Shown: positions 10,763-22,180 of the stretch, piece by piece
How the letters are laid out: each line of letters begins with the position of its first letter
Numbering within the stretch: position 1 is the first letter of the stretch
Notes under the pieces: generated by a model
Seen by the model: the letters and a program-made list of their open reading frames with translations, nothing else
What the model was told of the DNA's origin: nothing
The model's database searches: none
Made by a program: the position numbers and the translations under genes
Assembly: GCA_019918135.1 (NCBI GenBank)
Contig: WBZZ01002495.1
Coordinates: forward strand, 37,501-101,500
Reading direction: 5' to 3'
DNA: 64,000 nt
Source: Paulinella micropora
Taxonomy: Eukaryota > Cercozoa > Imbricatea > Euglyphida > Paulinellidae

Positions 10763-11008
10763 TGTTACAATCCCCGAAGATAGCTCAATAAAAAGTCGGT
10801 AATACAACCAGACACAAATCCCCAAAAGAGAATGATGTCTCGTTATATTAGCTCAGTGAAGCCGAAAAGAAAACGACAACAGACCAAGGTTAAAATGGCA
10901 TTAGGTCAAATCCGGCCAAACGATATTGAAAATAATGGGAAAAACTAGGTGCACCTGACACCAGAAAAAGGGTACTTTTTACCGGCTATCCGGGGGGTGA
11001 TGCCTACA
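10763..11008 (-). repeat. 5' LTR of the retrotransposon
   Basis: 246 bases, direct repeat of 617-863 with TG and CA ends. In the element's sense (minus strand) it lies upstream of gag and should hold the promoter. The bases immediately inside it read TGGAGTCACCAGCA on the minus strand, a plausible tRNA primer-binding site because it begins with TGG, the complement of a tRNA CCA end; the exact tRNA is not identified. Confidence 0.92.
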
Positions 11009-11012
11009 AAAT
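11009..11012. repeat. Target-site duplication, right copy (AAAT)
   Basis: Matches 613-616 on the other side of the element. Sequence beyond both copies is AT-rich and PLV-like, showing that PLV-1 was the target. Confidence 0.75.
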
Positions 11013-11037
11013 ACATAATGGAAACAAAGGGCGACAT

Positions 11038-11259
11038 ATGAAGTCTCAGAAACATATTTCAGCAGCTTACAAAATTATAGAAAAAGAAAAACCTCCAGTT
11101 CCTCCTAGGCCAAGCAAAGAGTATATGGAGAGAATAAAGAATGAGGAGATGTTAAAGTCCGAGGAACATATTAAGAAAGATGATGACGATAGTTGTAATA
11201 TGTGCGGATACATGGAACATAACTGCCACTGCGGTTGCGAGTATGGTAAGTATTGGTAA
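11038..11259 (+). CDS. Small Cys-rich protein of PLV-1, unrecognised
   Basis: A 73-residue open frame just right of the retrotransposon, in PLV-1 sequence. Residues about 18-25 carry a proline-rich PPVPPRPSKEY stretch that looks like an SH3 ligand. The C-terminus holds a compact Cys/His cluster (CNMCGYMEHNCHCGC) that could bind one zinc. The middle is charged and helical. Its upstream region is disrupted by the retrotransposon, so its original start could lie further left. No family is recognised and no function is proposed. Confidence 0.4.
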   Translation: MKSQKHISAAYKIIEKEKPPVPPRPSKEYMERIKNEEMLKSEEHIKKDDDDSCNMCGYMEHNCHCGCEYGKYW

Positions 11260-11289
11260 TTAAAAAGGTTTGTCCGCGGGAACCACTGA

Positions 11290-11420
11290 ATTTCTATTTA
11301 AAGACAAGGAGGGGTCTTATATATAGGGCACACACGAGGCCACCAGGGGACGACCGATTGAGACAGACAAATATTTTAATTTTATAAAATTATATTTTCC
11401 TTAATATACAATTATCAAAT
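11290..11420 (+). promoter_or_regulatory. Promoter region of the PLV-1 polymerase gene
   Basis: An AT-rich stretch with TCTTATATATAG at about 11,312-11,323, about 100 bases upstream of the first Met of the polymerase region. The same core occurs upstream of several other PLV genes in the window (31,420; 32,286; 32,338; 56,432; minus strand at 17,613), so it is proposed as the element's own promoter motif. Confidence 0.5.
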
Positions 11421-14400
11421 ATGAAGACACACACCTATAACGGCAATGTCTACAGGTTGGATAGATTAAGGGAATATAAGATAAATTACGAAATCGAGTC
11501 TGTCAGGGTCGGGATGTTCTATATATCAAACCGAAGGTAAGGGGGTGTAAAATTGATACACCGACAGCCCAAAACTACTTGAACCAAGTAAGGAGCGCCG
11601 TGTATTTTGAGCACCATGCTATACCAATAGCGCCACCTTTACCTACGATTGAAGAGAAAAAAGAACTGAAAGAAAATCTCAGAGACTTGTTGAGGTATGG
11701 TAATTATGATATCATAAGGGACGACAGCAAGGAACACGAACTAGGAATAAATGAAAGCAGATATGCGGTAAGAATTAACTGCAACTTCCGATCATTTACG
11801 ATGCGCCATGTAATAAGATTTATTGAGATCGTATTGAACGACTTGTAAAACGGCAATCACCACAAGATAAGGTTAGCCTAGGTATTGAGTTTGTGGATTA
11901 CTATGGAAAGGTATCAACAGGCTTTACATAAAGTTAATCAAATCTCGGTTAATAAAAAATAAGAAAGATTGTCGGCAATATTTCAAAGCAACGAAAGTCT
12001 TTATATGGACGAGAACGGAATAAACTTTGATAAATTAAAATTTGTGTTGAAATCTGTTAAAATGCCTACTGGAGGGACAAGGCTACAGGTTTTGAACAAA
12101 TTGGATATCCACAGAAAGAAGGGTGTAATCTGTATTACTAACAGCGATAACTTATGCTTAGCACGAGCAATCGTTGTAGTCAAAGCAAAAATTGAAAAAC
12201 ATCCAAAATTCAAGACAATACTAATGGGAAAAAGAAAGATACAGCAGGAAATGGCAGAGGCTTTACACGATGAAGCGAAAGTTATTAAGGATGTGTGCGG
12301 TATACCTGAAATTAATACATTCGCTAATCACATTAAATACAATCTGGTTATTGTTGAATTTCCTGACCAAATCGTTTATAAAACAGATCTACTTGATGCG
12401 AACGGCGAACGACTGACTAACCTTTACATTCTAAAGACTGAAGGACATTACGATGCCATAACTAACATGAAGTCTATGCTAGGAAAAAAGAATTTCTGTG
12501 AGTTATGTCTAAGAGGGTATAAGGAAAGACACGCCTGTGAATCCAAATATAGTATCTGTGAAACCAAGGGTTGTAAGGCATAAATGACAAGAGCCTGTGG
12601 AAAGAATGTGAGCAGTGTAATTGAAAGTTTCCAAACACTGAATGCTTTAATAATTACAGGACAACGAACTGCGATATCAAAGCGAAATGTAAATCGTGCG
12701 GTCTGAATTACAGAAAGAAGGATGAGCACAAATGCGGATATGCGAAATGCCGAAATTGTAAGGAACTGAAACCGCTTGAGCACCAATGTGAAATAGTCCA
12801 AAAAGAAATCTTACCGCCGTCAGAGCAATACATATTCTTTGACTTTGAAGCGACACAGGACACAGGCCAACACATTGTCAATCATGCTGAAAGCCAGTAT
12901 TACGATGCAAAGGAACCGCCAGTAATTCACAAGAACATTCAAGATTTCTGTAGGTGGGTTTTTGACCCAACGCACAGCGGATTTACATTTATCGCACACA
13001 ATGCCCGCGGTTATGATTGTCAGTTTATTCTTAAGTGGTTGGTTGATAATGGGCAAACTCCATTTGTAATCTATGAAGGTGGTAAGATTATGATGATGAC
13101 ACTTAAGAAGTATCGCTTAATAGACAGCCTAAGTTTTCTTACGATGCCATTGTCAGACTTTCCAAAGACATTCGGGCTTACGGAACTTAAGAAAGTTTAT
13201 TCCCGCACTTCTTCAATACGGCGAAAAATAGAAACTATGTTGGTGTAATGCCACATAAGAAACATTACGGCTACGACACGATGCGAGGAGATAAACGAAA
13301 GGAATTTCTTGAATAGTATGACAAACAAGTGAAAGCACATAACCAATTCGATATGGCGAAGGAAATCGCAGAGTATTGTTATTCAGATGTTGATATACTG
13401 AGGAAGGGTTGTATAGATTTTAGAAAGCAGTTTTTAGAGTTTGGTATCGACCCATTTCAATATACAACTATAGCGAGTTGTGTTATGGCTCTGTATCGTG
13501 CTAAGTTTATGCCAGAGAATTCAATTGCGATATTGAAAGCGGAAAAACAAAACAGGATGACTTCTAGGGCTTGTGTAGAATGGCTAGCATACAGAAGCAG
13601 GTTACACAAAACCGATATTAAGCACGCATTCAACGGAGGTGAAAAAATGTTTCAACTCGGACAATCTCGTGTGTATGTGGATGGATGGGACGAGAAAAAC
13701 AAAACCGCTTATGAGTTTTACGGGTGTCATCGGCACGGATGTCAGAAGTGTTGGAATAGCAATGCTCTGAATGTGAAGAAGCATAAGACAATGGGCGAAC
13801 TATACAAGCAAACAATGAGAAGAGAAAAACAACTTAACGAACAAGCGAAAGTAATAAGTATCTGGGAGTGCGAATGGAGCCTGATGAAAACCAGTAAAAG
13901 ATTGGCAGAGGATACAAACGAACGAATTACTGAACAAGAAGGACTAAACCCACGAGAGGCGATGTTTGGAGGTAGAGTGAATGCTCTGAAATTATATTGG
14001 AAATCACGACATGAAAATGAGTATGCGAAATATATTGACATATGCTCACTTTATCCGACCGTGATGTATTACGACCTTTATCCAAGCGGACACCATATCA
14101 TAATACGACCAAACAACGAAGAGGAAAGAAAAAATACGAAAAAAATATATAAACAGAGAATATTTCGGAGTGGCTAAGGTTAAGATGCTACCACCGAGAG
14201 GATTACTACACCCAGTCTTACCGGTACCAAAGGCTGACAGAGGTATGATGATGTATTACTTATGCGATAAGTGCGGAATGACAGAGCAACACGGCGAATG
14301 TAAGCACACAGATAAAGAACGAGCAATAACGGGCACATGGGCAACTCCAGAAATTTACAAGGCCTTAGACAAAAGATATAAGTTTAATAAAAGTATATGA

Positions 14401-15421
14401 AGTATGGCACTGGAAAGAACAAAGCAGTAGCCTATTCAAAGAATACATAAAGACATTCTTGAAAGTAAAACAAGAGTCCAGCGGATACCCCGCGGGATGT
14501 AATACGGAAGCAGAAAGACAAGATTACATAAACAGCATGGAAGCCAAAAAGGGTGTTAAGATGGATGAAAGCAAAATATTTAAAAACGAAGGACGGAGAG
14601 CAGTTGCTAAGTTGTGCTTGAACTCTTTATAGGGCAAGTTTGGACAAACAAACTAAAACACAGAACAAAATGACAAAGGATAAAGAAACCTTATACAAAC
14701 TATTGAACGATAAATTAGGGAATAATATAAATATTAACATAATTAACAACCAAATTATAGAAGCCAGTTATGACTTAAAACAGGACGCGGTGAGCGACCC
14801 GATTAAAACAAATATTGTAGTTGCTTTATTTACTACATGCCACGCGAGAATGGACTTTACAATATGATGGACAAATTAGGGAATAGGATATTGTATCATG
14901 ACACAGACAGCGTAATATATACGACAAACAAAGAAATTAATCAGGCAGATGTAGAGACAGGCGATTTACTGGGAGATTGGACTGATGAATTAAAAGGAGC
15001 GAAAATAAAAACCTTTGTGGGAGGCGGGCCGAAATGTTATGGATACTTATTAGATAATGGTAAAGCCAGTATGAAAGTAAAAGGATTTAGTATGACCTAT
15101 GAAAGGAAAAAAGCATTGAATTTACCAAATGTGTTAAGTGTAATAAGTTGCGGGCTAGGTATTACGAACACTAAATTATTTGAAAATGGTAAAAATGAAC
15201 TGGCTGAATTGTTGGAGACTGATGAAGAATTACGGATTGCTACGCGAATTGAGAAGTCTGGAAAAGTAGTTATAATAGAAAACAACAAGATAACGCGAGA
15301 CAATCAAAAGAAAAAAATAACAAGCGAATACTTAGAAAAGATATTTAGTCTTACGTACACGAAAAGACAAGTTATCGGTATTGTAGAGAATGCGATTGAA
15401 ACACGGCCGTTTGGATATTAA
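11421..15421 (+). pseudogene. Protein-primed family B DNA polymerase (pPolB) of PLV-1, decayed
   Basis: Fossil of the Polinton-type replicative polymerase. Recognisable parts in order: the N-terminal region with CITNSDNLCLARAIVV, a phrase typical of Polinton pPolB; a Cys-rich stretch; the 3'-5' exonuclease with FFDFEATQD and FIAHNARGYDCQF; the exonuclease/polymerase linker with CYSDVDILRKGC; polymerase motif A as DICSLYPTVMYY near 14,035; and motif C as YHDTDSVIY near 14,895. It would copy the linear genome using a terminal protein primer. The gene is broken in about eight places and is certainly dead. It heads the rightward replication module of PLV-1. Confidence 0.92.
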
Positions 15422-15534
15422 AAATATTTAGTATAACAAAAACAATATAGGTTTTTGGTTATGAAGTCAAACTTCATTTTTTTATAATTAATTAATTTTT
15501 TTCCATAAATTTTTTTACAAGTCTATATAGACCA

Positions 15535-15855
15535 ATGCCCACCCTCACTAGACTATGTGAAAAATTTGAACAACTTTCAATTGAGAAGAATAAGGAATTC
15601 TTTTCAGTAAGAGATGTGCAAAAAATAATCGATGATTAAATTAAGGCAATCGAAAAAGGTAGAGAAGGAAAGCCAAAGGATATCTTTCCGTTTGGTAAAT
15701 ATCGCGGGAAGAAGGTTTCAGACATCGCTTTAATTGATAAGCCATATCTTGAATGGATTCAAAAGCAACCTTGGTTTGAGAAATTTACAGACATTAAACA
15801 TGAAGTAAAAATATACGTAATAAAAAATAATAATATTAATATTATATTTCAATGA
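15535..15855 (+). pseudogene. PLV-1 protein with ExoX-C-like GKY motif
   Basis: Starts at ATG 15,535 shortly after TCTATATAG. The C-terminal half carries FPFGKYRGKKVSDIALIDK followed by PYLEWIQKQPWF, a motif pattern (GKY-x-GK ... YLEW) known from the small C-terminal module of exonuclease X-like and DUF3820-type proteins. It is thought to be a nucleic-acid-associated module. The stop overlaps the start of the next gene as ATGA, implying translational coupling in the ancestor. The next gene holds the same module in its C-terminus, so the two are probably tandem relatives. About one break. Confidence 0.55.
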
Positions 15856-16280
15856 CTCACCTGAACACCAAACAGGACTACTTGAATGAAATTGAAAAAT
15901 GGAACATTGACAGCGAAATTAAAAAGCCCACGATTAAATGGACTAAACCTGACATTGTTTCTTTCTATGAACAATATAAACCCCGCGACGACAAAGTTAA
16001 GGTAGTTATTCCATTGGAAGCCATAACTGACAAAGAACCAAGCACACCTTTTAAGGCAACTGATTTAAAAGAGAAGGGAATTACCGAAATCAAGGCTAAT
16101 GTTGGTGAAGAGATAGCAAAGAAAGAAGATATTATTTTACAATATGGAAAATACAAAAAAATGAAACTTGAAGAAGCCGCTAAGATTGACAAGCCTTACC
16201 TTGAATATTTAATTCAACAACCTTATTTTAATTATAAAGACGAAGCAAAAAAAATATTTGTGAGCCACTTGTGTAATTAA
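15852..16280 (+). CDS. PLV-1 protein: conserved N-terminal domain plus GKY module
   Basis: A 142-residue open frame. Residues 1-45 (YLNEIEKWNIDSEIKKP ... IVSFYEQYKP) and about 70-95 (TPFKATDLKEKGITEIKANV) have a clear paralogue in PLV-2 at 56,444-57,106. The C-terminal part has YGKYKKMKLEEAAKIDK then PYLEYLIQQPYF, the same ExoX-C-like module as in the gene just upstream. The PLV-2 paralogue has a different C-terminus. Role unknown; its position after the polymerase suggests an early or regulatory function. It appears whole. Confidence 0.65.
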   Translation: MTHLNTKQDYLNEIEKWNIDSEIKKPTIKWTKPDIVSFYEQYKPRDDKVKVVIPLEAITDKEPSTPFKATDLKEKGITEIKANVGEEIAKKEDIILQYGKYKKMKLEEAAKIDKPYLEYLIQQPYFNYKDEAKKIFVSHLCN

Positions 16281-16295
16281 TCTTTTTTTGCCACA

Positions 16296-17612
16296 TCACC
16301 AGTCTTCTATAAAATTAGCAATAACATTCACATTTCCACCATTATTAGTATTGGAAACTGATTTCTGTGTAAAAGTTAATACATCACTTGGAGACAGATA
16401 AATATCATAATTTCTTATATTGATTTCTTGCGTTGAATTAGCATTAATATAAATTTTAAAAATTGTTCTTCCGTTGGCGATAGCAGTCGCTGTTGTGTCA
16501 GTATCAACTATTGAATATTTCGTATCTACATCCGCATACACTGCTCCAGTTAAAGTTCCATTTAACACCATTCTTACTATATTTGTTTTCCCGTCTTCAT
16601 TACTAATACTTATCAATGATGGATATACTAATGAATAATTGTCTAAGTTATCTCCGTTGCCATCATATTTTGCTTTATTTCTTATACTCAATATCGGTCT
16701 TTCTGTAGTGTGTGCGACTTCACTGCCTTCAATTGAATTTGTTATGCTGGTATTAATAGTATGTGTTCCCTCAATGAATAAACTGGCACTCGCTGTTTTA
16801 AGAATTTGGATTCCTGTAGAATTATCATTTCTCATTACTGCTGTAAAAGGTAATGTTGTATTTCGCAGGCTTACACCAACATTAGCATTCGCATAGTCAA
16901 TCATATGAACTAATTGAAATAATCCTGTTATTGGATTTTCGATATAAAACTTAATAGCACCAAACCCAAGATACTGAAATTGAATTTGAAATACATTTCC
17001 TGTGCTCCAATGTACTACAGGCATAGCCGAAGTTCCATCGCACGGGTCGTCCCAAGTTTTTTGTTCAATATAATCCACGGCACCTCCTTTACAATGTGCA
17101 ATATTCATTCCTGCTCTATTTTTCTAAAAATAAAATCCATCAACAAGCCCGTTTCCTATTCCAATAAATGAATAGTAATTTTTTGTATCATCCGTTGTCC
17201 ATAGAGCAGTAAAGCGGGCGAGGACGACTGTTCCAGTTCTATATTTTATTCTCCTTTTACTCACCAGTCTAGCATCCGCCGTTGCATCAGCAGTTGTTTT
17301 CAATTCAGCCATATTATCCAAAAATGACACAGATGATTTTGTTTCTGTTTTTGTCCATATCCTAGTATTAATGGTATATGGAAAGATTTCCTATAAAACT
17401 GGTGTTAATTGACCTACTACTGCTTCGCCAAAAGCGGTTTTTGAAAAATGATTTGTTTCAATATCACCATCATATCCAACTTTGACATTTATAAATTCTC
17501 CGTCAGGATTTTCTGCGATTAAACCTGTTTTAATTACTCCATTGGTTTCGCACTTAACATCGACAAAGTTATTGGCTTCATCTTGTGCGATTAAATTTCT
17601 CTGGTGAGACAT
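16296..17612 (-). pseudogene. Fibre- or spike-like virion protein of PLV-1
   Basis: A leftward gene of about 435 residues at the end of the morphogenesis module. The N-terminus (MSHQRNLIAQDEANNF ... TGLIAENPDG) looks like a short base segment. The middle has a beta-rich part with YYSFIGIGNGLVDGFYF and VFQIQFQYLGFGAIKFYIEN, and the C-terminus is Thr/Asn-rich and strand-forming (NGTLTGAVYADVDTKY). Length, composition and neighbouring capsid genes suggest a receptor-binding or decoration protein. Sequence family not recognised with certainty. Its start lies directly under a TATATATAAGAG promoter. About two breaks. Confidence 0.55.
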
Positions 17613-17690
17613 CTCTTATATATAAAAAATCGCTCGCGATTTTGCTATATAACACAAATTTTCAATTTGTTTGTATATGAAACAAAAAAA
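17606..17690 (-). promoter_or_regulatory. Start-proximal TATATATA promoter and hairpins
   Basis: On the minus strand the sequence TTATATATAAGAG runs directly into the ATG of the fibre-like gene. Just upstream are two short hairpins: AATCGCTCGCGATTT (17,628-17,642) and ACAAATTTTCAATTTGT (17,654-17,670). The second, with its neighbours TTTTGCTAT and AACACAAA, recurs at 22,745-22,783, between other PLV-1 genes. They may end the upstream capsid transcript or mark a promoter. Confidence 0.5.
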
Positions 17691-17766
17691 TTTTCTTTTT
17701 CTTTTTTATTTTTATTATTTTTTGCTAAGTCTTAATAATTTCAATACCCCTCACAATGACATCTTG

Positions 17767-19307
17767 CTAAAGAATGGCAAAAATGTAGTGATTGAGGTTG
17801 TTTCCCGCAGTAGTAGAAACGAACTCATATCGTCGCTCAGTGTCAAGGCTCAGACCTGACTTTTCATAACCTTCAACATTCTTCTCGTGAAGTGGGCGGT
17901 TATTATCCCAGTAATCAACGTGAAACCAGTTGTACTTATAGATATCAGAATTCAAAATAGCACTTCCCTTCAACTTATCCTTCAAAATCATATAGTCTTC
18001 GTTATCAGAAGTATCAATGTCAAATTGTTGCATCCTACTGCCATCAATAGTAGTATAATAAGTTCTAATTTTAGTGTCGTTTCTATGGTCGTTATCAAAA
18101 GAAGTATAAAATTTTTCGTCGTTGTGAAAGGATGAAGTATAGATACGTCGAATTCTTTCACCCTGTGCCCTATTCACTTTTACTACAAAGTTCTGACTTG
18201 TAGAAGAAAGATTGTGCTTCCAAGAGATAGGATATTCAATAGTAAATCTAAAACCTTCACCAGCAATTTTGCTTTGAAATCCAATCCAATGATGATATTT
18301 GGGTCTGTTTCAACCGCAAGAAATAAGTTCAGATTTTAAACAACAGCACCAGTAGCACCAATTGCAGCACCAGTAGCAATGTTAGTGGCACTGGTTCCAG
18401 TAAACATAGCTCTACTTATTTCTTCCCAAACAATCCGCAAATCCATAATTTCATTAAAACCAAGTGTTTTATCAATTTCAAAAATAGTTCCAAAAATCAT
18501 ACCTAAAGGTAATTTAACATTGATAACTGGAGTGTCATCAATAGTATTAACAGCAGTAGCAGCAGCCTGAATTGTTCCAACTTCAAAATACTTAGCCTCC
18601 TCATAAGCGACATTAACAAATGAACCTCCTACTCCGTTAAAACTATTCAAAAGGTCGTCATGACGACGAGCACTCATTGACGGGAGATTTACCAAAGTCT
18701 TAACACTTCGCCGACAGCATTGATAGCGGCAATTATCTGATCCTTTCTATTGCCAATACTTGTATCTTGAATCCGTAGTGTTCCAAATTTAGTATCATCA
18801 GCAGCGACAGTGGCGGCAGCATCAGCCGATTGAAAATGTCTTGAAGCAATATTCAAAGTAGCATCATTCAGCACATTACACTTCTGAAGCATCGCCCCAC
18901 TAGTATTGGCAGTAGCCCCGTGGTTCTCCAGAGACATAAACTTATCATAACTGATTTCAGGCTTCCAAATCATCTTAGTGTAATTTCCCACGTGTTGAAG
19001 ATTACACAAATACTGCCCGCTTCGGCTTTGGAATTCAATACTCCTAATCATTGACAAGCAATCCATGAAGATACGATTAGCATTGTTCTGACCGGGGTTC
19101 CGTGGAGTGTAAGTAAATCCCAACACTACGAGCGAGGTTCAGTGGTCGAGTAGGGATTTCGAATGTGCTTTCATTACCTCCCGCAGTGGTGAGAGTAATA
19201 TTCGACGAGCCTTCACGGCTTGTAAGTTTGTTTAATTCATATTTTCCTTTTAGTAGTTCTTTTGGTTGGTGGTCTAATTCCTGACCATATCCAACTTGAG
19301 GCTGCAT
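17767..19307 (-). pseudogene. Major capsid protein of PLV-1 (double jelly roll), decayed
   Basis: Fossil capsid gene of about 510 residues, the usual size for Polinton/PLV major capsid proteins. Recognisable parts: an N-terminal arm (MQPQVGYGQELDHQPKELLK), a long middle with PLGMIFGTIFEIDKTLGFNE, and a C-terminal end with YNWFHVDYWDNNRP and FVSTTAGNNLNHYIFAIL, which resembles the last strands of PLV capsid proteins. It would form the trimeric capsomers of an icosahedral shell. It lies next to the minor capsid gene in the same direction, as is usual. About three breaks. The call combines context with family-like C-terminal phrases. Confidence 0.8.
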
Positions 19308-19379
19308 TTTTGTTTTGTTTTTGAAGTGATGTAAGTTGATTAATTCACCAGAATATATTTATACGAAAAAAAATAATTC

Positions 19380-19511
19380 TAAATTAATTATTGATATTTT
19401 ATTCACCCGCTTCGCGGTTTCATAAAACATCGTTTTCCATTAACTAGCCTTTTTCGATGTTTGACAATAAACGAGAGTGCGAATAGCACGAAGTGAAATT
19501 GTCAAATATCT
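19380..19511. terminator. Intergenic hairpins between capsid genes
   Basis: The 200 bases between the minor and major capsid genes hold a long hairpin with TTTGACAAT and ATTGTCAAA arms around GAGTGCGAATAGCACGAAGTG, and the phrase CATCGTTTT. Related palindromic sequence occurs at 20,330-20,375 and 23,975-24,020. I take them as transcript ends or dispersed structural repeats of the element. Confidence 0.4.
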
Positions 19512-20320
19512 TTATCTAGCCTTTAACAAATTGAAGAATGAATTAAATAAACTAAAATAATTAGTTTCACGATAAACTAATAAAGTCATAGCTATACCCA
19601 AACCATTAAGATTAATTGCTTGGTCGTTTTCGTCCGTCAAGTAAAATCTAAATACATTGTTCGAACTTGCTGATAATGTTTTACCATACTCAGACCCGCT
19701 TCCATCATAGATAACAGACCCAAAACGAATTTCGTTGGCAGTGTATATTTCTTGTAGCACGTGATTATCTCCTTCGCCAACTAAGTCCGATTGAAGATAC
19801 AGAGTTTTTTCACCAGTTGAAATAATTACATTTGGTGATTTAATAAAATTTTTAGCGAAGAAATATGTTGAGTTTCTATCAAACCCCATAACCTCGTGAA
19901 TACGGGTATCACCATCAAATATAAACCGCGGCTGAATTCCTTTATTCTCTGACACATTGAATGTTAATTTTCCATCTTCTGGGTCTATGTTGGTATTATT
20001 ACTGGATACCACATAAGTATAATTATTTGGGCTTTCATCATTCAATAACTCAGATAACTTATTTTTTAGATTGTTCATTGTGTAGTTTCCCTCAGGTATC
20101 GTAATTAAAGCCTCATGCCCGTCTTCGGATAATGTAAAAGTATTGTAAGGACTGGCGACGGAGTAATACGACTTCGGCACATAGATATGAAGAATTTTAC
20201 AATGTATGGGATTGTCTAGTCCCTTCATATTGACTTCGTAAAGTCGCTGTCCGTGCCGGTTATCCTATTTTTACTATTTATGTAATAAATACCCGAACTT
20301 CTTCCTCCCTTGTAGTCCAT
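19512..20320 (-). pseudogene. Minor capsid (penton) protein of PLV-1
   Basis: A gene of about 270 residues with ATG at 20,320. The N-terminus contains INSKNRITGTDSDFTKS, a phrase typical of single-jelly-roll penton proteins of Polintons and PLVs. Further on are CKILHIYVPKSYYSV, GNYTMNNLKNKLSELL and a C-terminal LGIAMTLLVYRETNYF. It would occupy the fivefold vertices of the capsid. It directly precedes the major capsid gene in transcription. About one break. Recognition of the family is good from the N-terminal phrase and from context. Confidence 0.82.
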
Positions 20321-20440
20321 GATATTTTAGAATTTCGTTTCGTGCTTCGCACTCTCACTTATTCTAAAATATCGTTTTTTCTTTATTGAAAAAATAAATT
20401 GGTCTTCGATGTTTGTTGAAGACGTAGTCTGAAACAAATA
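20321..20440. terminator. Intergenic palindrome, copy 2
   Basis: The stretch ATTTTAGAATTTCGTTTC to CTTATTCTAAAATATCG forms a stem of TTTTAGAAT with ATTCTAAAAT around a small CGTGCTTCGCACT hairpin. A close relative lies at 23,975-24,020. It sits between the protease and penton genes, both leftward. Confidence 0.45.
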
Positions 20441-21142
20441 TCAAATGAATGTGTCAAAACCATACCCATTCTGTGCTTTTAATTTTTCCGCTTCTTCTTC
20501 TTTTAAGTCTGTATAGCCACTGGCAAATTTGAATTTAATACCTTTCGCTCTTTCCATTAGAAACCTCATAGCAAAGCATCCGCAGGTATCACTCTTATCA
20601 CTGTGCTCTTTTACTTGATTAACCTTCATTAATAAATAACTATTGGGGTGGCTTTTATCTATTAGTTGTTTCATTTGTTGTTGAAAGTCTTCAGTAGGTT
20701 CGTAAAGTGCTAGCGGGGCATACACTTCAACTGACCTGTCTTTATCTATACTGACGAAAACACTAATCCAATGAGACCCCGCTTGCTTGTGATCATCTAA
20801 GTTCATAATAAATCCGTATCGCTTTCTTTTTTCTGGATTTAGTTTATAGATTTCATCGCTCGCTATCGTGCCGAGATACTATCCATATTTTTTCATTATG
20901 TCATCTATTTCATTAGTCATTAGTCCCCGCCCCTCTCCCTCTTGCTGTTGCTGTTGCTCCTCTTGCTGTGGCTCGGGCTGTGGTACCTCTGGCTTTGCCT
21001 CCTCTGGCTGTGGCACCTCTGGCTCTGGTTGCTGTGGCTCTGGTTGTGGTTGCTGTATTGGTTGTGGCTCGGGCTCTGGTTGCCGTTGCTGTTCATTTCT
21101 ATATTTATTTATAAGAGCATTAACATAATCTTTTTTTCTCAT
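20441..21142 (-). pseudogene. Adenovirus-type cysteine protease of PLV-1
   Basis: A gene of about 230 residues. The N-terminal third is a Pro/Gln/Glu repeat (PQPEPQQPEPEVPQPEE). Then comes TNEIDDIMKKYG, a phrase that opens the Ulp1/adenain domain, and LGTIASDEIYKLN. The catalytic His is in GSHWISVFVS and the nucleophile Cys in SDTCGCFAMRFLME. This family matures capsid and core proteins during assembly. It lies between coiled-coil core genes and the penton gene in one leftward module. The Pro/Gln-rich extension is longer than usual. About one break. Confidence 0.88.
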
Positions 21143-21236
21143 TGAATGTCTCCATTCTTTTCGTGATAGATATTTTTTTAATATTTTCTACGGAAAACAC
21201 TTTATTAATCAAATCTTCTAATCCATTTCCCGTTTG

Positions 21237-22180
21237 TCATCCCAAATATACTGCGAGTTTCTTTTTTACTTCTTCCTTCTTTTGTCCTACATCTATTTTA
21301 TGTTGTATTACTTTTTCTATTATCCGCGTAGATCTTTGGTTAAATCCTTTAACATCGTGGCCTTCTTTTTTAAGTTTTTCCCTTAATGCTGCACCAAGAA
21401 TTTTAATGGTAAGTTTTTTCTCAATATTACTATTTGTCAATCCACTCTTTGACATCGCTTCATATTTCGCCATCTCTAATTTATTTCCTAAAATTTTATT
21501 TAAATTTTCTTGTTCACCGAGTATTTTTTTCATATCGTCTATCGTCAGTTTTTGTTCTTGAAATTGTTTTATTCTTTCCGCAATATTTTGTATTTTAGCA
21601 GGGTTCCAATTATCTGCTTAGTAAAAACTCCAGAATTTATGATTAATTTTTTATTTTCTTCAAATTCTTGATTCGGTTTAATTTTTACCTCTGGTTGCGG
21701 TTGTGCCTGTTGTTCCTGTGACTGTCCCTGCTGGGGTGGCATAATATATTGATATTGCGGTGGCGGTAATGCTTGTATCCGAGTTTTTCTGTCTTCTTCA
21801 TATTTTACATCTTCTATGAGTTTTCTTTCTCTTCTTGATGCCCTATCTATTTCTTCCTTTCTTTCATTAATATCCGCCAGTTCTCTTTTATGTTCCCTAT
21901 CCATTATCTCTTGTCTTTCCTTGGCATCAGCTATGTCTTTTCTTTCTGGCCTTTTCTTTTCTTCTTCCATTTCATTCCGTGCTGTCTTTTCTTTTTTCTC
22001 TATTGCTTCAATACCCTCATACTTTTCCTTTCTGAGTTTGTCTAAGTGGTCTTGAATTGCTGTTCTTGTATTCTGCTCAATCTCTGACAGGCTTTGGACT
22101 TTTATTAAGTCTTCTTTTTTGTTATTGTTTTCCTTCGGGCTGTCCGCGGTTTGTCTGGGTATTTCATAAAAGTTTAACAA
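21237..22180 (-). pseudogene. Coiled-coil virion or core protein of PLV-1
   Basis: About 310 residues, dominated by long charged helices: KRPERKDIADAKERQEIMD and similar heptad-like stretches cover residues 30-130. A Pro/Gln-rich hinge (ALPPPQYQYIMPPQQGQ) follows near 140, and a second helical part (EKKLTIKILGAALREKLKK) forms the C-terminus. Composition suggests an elongated internal structural protein, perhaps a scaffold or core cementing protein cleaved by the neighbouring protease. No named family is recognised. Its start overlaps the end of the upstream gene by about 17 bases, indicating an operon-like order. About one break. Confidence 0.5.

Larger units (their letters stand above)
617..11008 (-). 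mobile_element. Ty3/gypsy-like LTR retrotransposon inside PLV-1
   Basis: A 10.4 kb element on the minus strand: 5' LTR (10,763-11,008), leader, gag (7,461-9,974), pol with protease, reverse transcriptase and RNase H (4,095-7,385), integrase and C-terminal extension (1,638-4,091), a 3' non-coding region and 3' LTR (617-863). The domain order RT-RH-INT is that of Ty3/gypsy. Both LTRs start TG and end CA and are flanked by the same four bases AAAT. LTR identity of about 97% by eye points to a fairly recent insertion. Gag is open throughout; pol has about two breaks. It entered an already integrated PLV. Confidence 0.92.
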
